64,000 nt of DNA, from positions 2,790,001 to 2,854,000 of the forward strand of contig OY969922.1 in assembly GCA_963704595.1 (NCBI GenBank), given 5' to 3'. Numbering within the stretch: position 1 is the first letter of the stretch; each line of letters starts with the position of its first letter. The notes under the pieces were generated by a model. That model was not told where the DNA came from. It saw only the letters and a list, made by a program, of their open reading frames with translations, and made no database searches. Shown here one piece after another: positions 59,970 to 64,000 of the stretch. The DNA is from Acuticoccus sp963704595 (GTDB lineage: Bacteria > Pseudomonadota > Alphaproteobacteria > Rhizobiales > Amorphaceae). A program made the translations under genes and the position numbers.

Positions 59970-60914
59970 TCAGTTGATCTCGCCGAGGCGCTCGGCCTTG
60001 TCGAGATTGTCCTTGGTGATCGCGAACGGGTTCAGAAGCTTCACCGGCTCCGGCTTGGTGCCGTCGCGCAGGAACGCCACGATCGCCTTCATCGCCTCGG
60101 CGGACTGGCCGCCTGGCATCTGCTCGATGGTGGCGGTGAGGTTGCCGTCGCGGATTGCCGCCAGCGCCTCCGGCAGAGCGTCGAAGCCGATGATGGCGAT
60201 GTCGTCGCCACGCTCGGAGACCACCTGCATCGCGCCGAGCGCCATGTCGTCGTTCGCGGCGACGATCACGTCGGGCGGGGTGTCCATGCCGCCGAGGATC
60301 GCCTCGGTGACGGATGCGCCCTCTTCGCGGGCGAAGTTGGCGGTCTGCTCGGCGACAAATTCGTACTTGTCATCGCCGTCGAGCGCATCATGGAGGCCCT
60401 TGTTGCGGTCGATGGCGGGAGACGCGCCGGGCTGGCCCTGAAGGTTCACGATCCGCGCACCGTCCGGGAAGAGCTGCTTGACGAGCTCGCCCTGGGCGAC
60501 GCCGCCGGCAACGTTGTCGGCACCGACGTGGCCGAGGATGCCCTCGACGCCGTCGACCCGGCGGTCGATGGTCACGACCGGAATGCCGGCCTCGACGACC
60601 TGGCGCACGCCCGGCGCCATCGCGACGCTGTCGAGCGGGCTGATGACGACGCCGTCGACGCCCTGGATGATCGCGGCTTCAAGGTCGCCGGTCTGCTTGG
60701 GCGCGGAGTTCTGGCCGTCCTGATTGACGGTGGTGACGCCGCCCAGCTCTTCGGCGGACGCGTTGAGCGCGTTCTGCATGTGGACGAAGAAGGGGAATCC
60801 GAGGCTCGGCACCGAGGTGACGATGGTGAGGTCCTGCGAGGACGCAGGCGTGGCAAGCGCCATCGCGCCGGCCATGAGGGAGGCGAGCGCCGCCCCCTTG
60901 AATGCTTTTTTCAT
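59970..60914 (-). CDS. ABC transporter substrate-binding protein, RbsB (sugar) type
   Basis: The 314-residue periplasmic protein begins MKKAFKGAALASLMAGAMALATPASS, a signal peptide, with GGAGGAG upstream. The mature protein matches the ribose-binding (periplasmic binding protein 1) fold: LTIVTSVPSLGFPFFVHMQN, DGVVISPLDSVAMAP, IPVVTIDRRVDGVEGILGHVGAD, ANDDMALGAMQVV and the hinge-proximal IIGFDALPEALAAI. The aromatic residues at its start suggest a sugar or polyol ligand, but its identity cannot be given. Permease follows downstream; the ATPase is missing from this window. Confidence 0.92.
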   Translation of the reverse strand: MKKAFKGAALASLMAGAMALATPASSQDLTIVTSVPSLGFPFFVHMQNALNASAEELGGVTTVNQDGQNSAPKQTGDLEAAIIQGVDGVVISPLDSVAMAPGVRQVVEAGIPVVTIDRRVDGVEGILGHVGADNVAGGVAQGELVKQLFPDGARIVNLQGQPGASPAIDRNKGLHDALDGDDKYEFVAEQTANFAREEGASVTEAILGGMDTPPDVIVAANDDMALGAMQVVSERGDDIAIIGFDALPEALAAIRDGNLTATIEQMPGGQSAEAMKAIVAFLRDGTKPEPVKLLNPFAITKDNLDKAERLGEIN

Positions 60915-61103
60915 TGGGTCTCCTCCTGGGGAGCGGGTCGTTTTGATGCCCGCTCTTCAAAGTTTCAGGAGCCACTATCTTCACGCACCTTGGTGCCGGT
61001 CAATAGCCTTGCGGCAGCATCCGTTGCCGAGCGTCGCAACATTGTTTTCACACCGCTTGTCCGCGGACGCCGCTGATTGCATCATGACGAGCGGTGGTCC
61101 GCC

Positions 61104-61736
61104 ATGACCACTTCGCTCACGCTCATCGCCGTGCTCGGCGTCTTCATTCCGGCGCTGATGCTGCCGGGGCCGGACTTCGTCGCCGTGGTCCGCTCTTCGA
61201 TGACACACGGCGCACGGGGCGGCATCCTCACCACCCTCGGGGTGACGGCCGGCCTCGTCCTCTATGCCACGCTCAGCCTCGTCGGCCTCTCCGCGCTTCT
61301 GGTGCAGTACCAGTGGCTGACGTGGGTGGTCCGGGTGGCCGGCGGCGCCTACCTCGTCTTTCTCGGCGTACGGCTGATTCTCACGCGCGCTGCGGAGGCC
61401 AACGTGCCGGCAGGCCCTGCCCCGCCCGCCGGCCGCGCAGTCCTTTTCGGCTTCATGGTCACGCTTACCAACCCCAAGGCGGTGGTGCTGTTCGCAAGCG
61501 TCTTCGCGACCGCGGTGACGGCCGAGACGCCGGGCTGGGTGCTCGCGCTGATGGTCGGCCTCGTCGGCGCCTCCGCGTTCGGCTGGTACGTTTGCGTCAG
61601 TCTCTTCATGGCCTCGCCGCCGGTGATGCGCCGCTTCCAGCGCGCCCGGCACTGGATCGAGCGTACGGCGGGCGTGTGCTTCGTCGCGCTCGGCGGCAAG
61701 GTGCTGGCGGATGCCCGAAGCACGCTCTCCCCCTAG
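61104..61736 (+). CDS. LysE/RhtB-family amino-acid exporter
   Basis: The 210-residue membrane protein starts MTTSLTLIAVLGVFIPALML at ATG 61104 and has about six hydrophobic helices. The family signature MLPGPDFVAVVRSSMTHGARGGI near the N-terminus and VTLTNPKAVVLFASVFA in the second half are clear. Such proteins export homoserine, threonine, lysine or related amino acids; the substrate here is unknown. The 3' end overlaps cardiolipin synthase by four bases on the opposite strand. Confidence 0.9.
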   Translation: MTTSLTLIAVLGVFIPALMLPGPDFVAVVRSSMTHGARGGILTTLGVTAGLVLYATLSLVGLSALLVQYQWLTWVVRVAGGAYLVFLGVRLILTRAAEANVPAGPAPPAGRAVLFGFMVTLTNPKAVVLFASVFATAVTAETPGWVLALMVGLVGASAFGWYVCVSLFMASPPVMRRFQRARHWIERTAGVCFVALGGKVLADARSTLSP

Positions 61737-63151
61737 AGCAGCGGCGCCAGAAGCCGCGTGGCGGGCGCGATGGCGCGGGTGATGGGGTGGAGGCCGGCGT
61801 AGGGGCTTTCGTTGTGCGGGCGGCAGCGCTCGAAGTCGCGTTCCAGCATCGCGGCGGTCTTGGCGGCGAACGCCTCGTCCATCACCACCACCGTGTTCTC
61901 GAAGTTGAGGTGGAGGGAGCGGTTGTCGAAGTTGACGGTGCCGACTGCGGCGAGCTCGTTGTCCACCAGCATCACCTTGTGGTGCATGAAGCCCTCCATG
62001 TAGCGGTAGAGCTTCACGCCGGCGCGCATCACCTCGTCGGCGTAGGAGAAGCCGGCGAGCCAGACGATGGTGTGGTCCGGCCGGTCGGGAATCATGATCC
62101 GCACGTCGACGCCCCGGAGTGCGGCGACCTTCAGCATGCTGAGAACGTCGAGGTCTGGGACGAAATAGGGCGTGGTGATCCACAGCCGCTCCTTCGCGGC
62201 GCCGATGAGGTGCATCAGCGCGAGCGAGCAGGCGGCGAGCGTGTCGGCCGGCCCCGTCGGCAGCAGCAACACCGCCGTGTTGGCGAACGAGCGCTCCACC
62301 TCCACGGGCGGGCGGTCGAGCGCTGCAGGATCGCCGCCCGCCCACTGCCAGTCCACCTCGAAGCTCGCCTGCGCCACGCGCGCGGCGGGGCCGGTGATCT
62401 CGATCGCGGTGTCCCGCCAGAGGCCGAACGACGGGTCGAGGCCGAGATACTCGTCGCCGACGTTGAGGCCGCCGATGATCGCGACCTTGCTGTCCGCCGC
62501 GACCAGCTTGCGGTGGTTGCGATAGTTGAGCCGCATCACCTTGGGGAGCCGGCGGCGGAGGTGAAACTCGTGCGCGTCGACGCCCGCCTCCCGCAGCCCC
62601 GCCCAGTAGGCCTCGGGCACGTTGCGCGCCCCGATCCCGTCGTAGAGGAGGAGCACCTTCACCCCCTCGCGCGCCCGCCGGCAGAGCGCCTCGTGGAGCC
62701 GGCGGCCGAGCCCGTCGTCGCGGTAGATGTAGAACTGCACCACAAGCTCGGCCTCGGCCTTCTCGATGGCGCGGAAGATGGCGTCGAACGTCTCCTCGCC
62801 GTCGACCAGCAGGCGCGGCGGGCCGGAATAGACCGCGGGCGCCGGCGCGAGCTTTTCCAGAAGCTGCCATTTGGGATCGAGCGGCGCGACGGCCTCGGGC
62901 GGCATCCGGTGCGTCATCAGCGGGGCATAGGCGTCGGCCCGGAAGTCGGCCTGGTCGACCTCGAGCTCGCCGGGGCGCGGCGGGCCGATCAGGAGATAGA
63001 GCGGAAACGCGAGATAGGGGATCGCGATCAGCGAGATCGCCCACGCCACGGCGCCCTGCGCGCTGTGCGCATGGCGTGCCGCGCGAAACGCAGCGATCAC
63101 GCCGCAGGCATGGATCGTGACGACGAGGAGGATCCAGAGCGCTGCAGTCAC
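61733..63151 (-). CDS. cls: Cardiolipin synthase (phospholipase D type)
   Basis: The 472-residue enzyme joins phosphatidylglycerol units to make cardiolipin at the inner membrane. A GTG start at 63151 overlaps the upstream gene stop (GTGA). Two N-terminal helices (ALWILLVVTIHACGVIAAF and AVAWAISLIAIPYLAFPLYL) anchor the protein. Both HKD active-site motifs are complete: NHRKLVAADSKVAIIGGLN and HHKVMLVDNELAAVGTVNFD. FYIYRDDGLGRRLHEAL and the C-terminal FERCRPHNESPYAG fit the family. It is translationally linked to the EEP-family gene before it. Confidence 0.93.
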   Translation of the reverse strand: MTAALWILLVVTIHACGVIAAFRAARHAHSAQGAVAWAISLIAIPYLAFPLYLLIGPPRPGELEVDQADFRADAYAPLMTHRMPPEAVAPLDPKWQLLEKLAPAPAVYSGPPRLLVDGEETFDAIFRAIEKAEAELVVQFYIYRDDGLGRRLHEALCRRAREGVKVLLLYDGIGARNVPEAYWAGLREAGVDAHEFHLRRRLPKVMRLNYRNHRKLVAADSKVAIIGGLNVGDEYLGLDPSFGLWRDTAIEITGPAARVAQASFEVDWQWAGGDPAALDRPPVEVERSFANTAVLLLPTGPADTLAACSLALMHLIGAAKERLWITTPYFVPDLDVLSMLKVAALRGVDVRIMIPDRPDHTIVWLAGFSYADEVMRAGVKLYRYMEGFMHHKVMLVDNELAAVGTVNFDNRSLHLNFENTVVVMDEAFAAKTAAMLERDFERCRPHNESPYAGLHPITRAIAPATRLLAPLL

Positions 63152-63849
63152 CGTGCCGCGCCGATCTCGATGTCGGCCCAGAGCGGCAGGTGGTCGGACG
63201 CGACGGGCGCCTTGCCCTCGCGCATCACGCCCTGCGCACGAAGGGTGATGTCGTGGCTGAGGGCGATCCGGTCGAGCGCGGCGACAGGGCGGCTGGCATG
63301 GAAGGTCGGCGCCGGCGGCACCAGGTCGAACCGGCTCGCCAGCACCGCGATCGAGCCGCCGGTGGTGTGCCAGGTGTTGAGGTCGCCCATGATGATCGTG
63401 GGCCGCTCCTCGAGTTCGCCGATCTCCTCGACGATCCTGTGCGCCTGCCGCACCCGCATTCCACGGGTGAGGCCGAGGTGCGCGCCGACCACGCGCAGCG
63501 GCCCGCCCGGCGCTTTGAGGTCGACGATCACCGCACCGCGCGGCTCGAACGCCGGGAGCTGGACGCGGTGGATCTCCTCGGTCTCGATGTCGTTGCGCAC
63601 CAGGACCGCGTTCCCGTGCCAGCCGATGCCGCCGTCGTGCGGCGCGAGGTCGACCGCATGCCACCCCGCGTCGCGCAGGCTGAGGTGTGAGAGCGTCGCG
63701 ATCCGCTTGCCGAAGCGGCGGTCCGCCTCCTGCAGGACCACGACGTCGGCCTCCAGCGCGTTGATGACCGAAAGGACCCGATCAGGATCGCGGCGCCAGT
63801 CGAGGCCCACGCATTTGCGCACGTTGTACGTCGCTACCCTGAGCCGCAT
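63148..63849 (-). CDS. Endonuclease/exonuclease/phosphatase (EEP) family protein
   Basis: The 233-residue protein has the EEP fold used by DNase I-like nucleases and phosphodiesterases. MRLRVATYNVRKCVGLDW supplies the first active-site Asn, VVLQEADRRFG the catalytic Glu, VVGAHLGLTRGMRVRQAH the histidine region, TIIMGDLNTWH the Asp/Asn pair, and SDHLPLWADIEI the final Asp-His. All catalytic residues are present. Close linkage to cardiolipin synthase is common in alphaproteobacteria and suggests a lipid-related phosphodiesterase role rather than a nuclease; that is inference. The remaining 150 bases to the window end show no gene. Confidence 0.88.
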   Translation of the reverse strand: MRLRVATYNVRKCVGLDWRRDPDRVLSVINALEADVVVLQEADRRFGKRIATLSHLSLRDAGWHAVDLAPHDGGIGWHGNAVLVRNDIETEEIHRVQLPAFEPRGAVIVDLKAPGGPLRVVGAHLGLTRGMRVRQAHRIVEEIGELEERPTIIMGDLNTWHTTGGSIAVLASRFDLVPPAPTFHASRPVAALDRIALSHDITLRAQGVMREGKAPVASDHLPLWADIEIGAAR

Positions 63850-64000
63850 CGCATCGTCCTCTCGACTGTCGCCGTCGCACCCAATTGGGCTGCAAGTAGG
63901 AGAAGAACAAGCGGGCGCATGGGTTCCGGGGAATGCGCGACGGCTGCGTTGACACGTCTTTCCCGCCCGCCCTAGCCTGAATGCTCCGCAGGGAGGCGGG

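Overview
This window comes from a high-GC alphaproteobacterium, most likely of the order Hyphomicrobiales. The evidence is a full nuoA-M complex I set with the long alphaproteobacterial NuoE tail, a glycerol ABC importer of the rhizobial GlpSTPQV type with its DUF2160 partner, glutathione-dependent formaldehyde oxidation, and fused glycine/dimethylglycine methyltransferases that suggest a salt-exposed (marine-like) habitat. Genus and species cannot be fixed from the sequence.

Layout. 1-3445: nuoM (partial), nuoL, nuoK, nuoJ, minus strand. 3633-11304: an 8 kb block separating nuoJ from nuoI, with a glycosyltransferase, a TIM44-like membrane protein, purB, an XRE regulator, an IS5-family element with CTAG target duplication, an AMP-forming acyl ligase and a fasciclin protein. 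11381-24251: nuoI, H, G, F, E, D, C, B, A, minus strand, interleaved with an SH3-like ORF, a four-PAS protein ending in a short chemoreceptor signalling tip, and a GFA-family zinc protein. 24541-26080: a polysaccharide flippase; then tRNA-Asp and tRNA-Val. 26555-33387: NAD-dependent formate dehydrogenase (a fused gamma-beta subunit and an alpha subunit), S-(hydroxymethyl)glutathione dehydrogenase and S-formylglutathione hydrolase, together a formaldehyde-to-CO2 route. 33378-42544: a VOC protein, a class III aminotransferase/phospho-lyase-like enzyme and a small-molecule kinase, divergent from a PotABCD-type importer, an SDR, a TIGR04076 protein and an aldo/keto reductase. 42560-44212: kynA and a kynB-like hydrolase. 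44622-46610: a DedA-PAP2-LssY fusion. 46688-55607: glycerol utilisation (glpR, glpD, glpSTPQ, DUF2160, glpV) interrupted by one antisense lipoprotein gene. 55677-58805: ridA and tetR around shared palindromes, then the methyltransferase fusion for glycine betaine. 58883-63849: a sugar-type ABC permease and binding protein, a LysE exporter, cardiolipin synthase and an EEP-family nuclease/phosphatase.

Sequence quality is the main caveat. About 40 conserved genes or gene segments are broken by apparent single-base insertions, and removing one base at each site restores a family-length protein (six in nuoG, four in fghA, three each in nuoL, nuoD, fdsA and fdsGB). They cluster in 600-39200 and are absent from about 51.3 kb onward. 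They look like read or assembly errors rather than pseudogenes, so I annotate each gene as one full-length CDS and give the shift positions. The IS5 transposase differs: its shift is -1 at an A5G6 run, as expected of programmed frameshifting.
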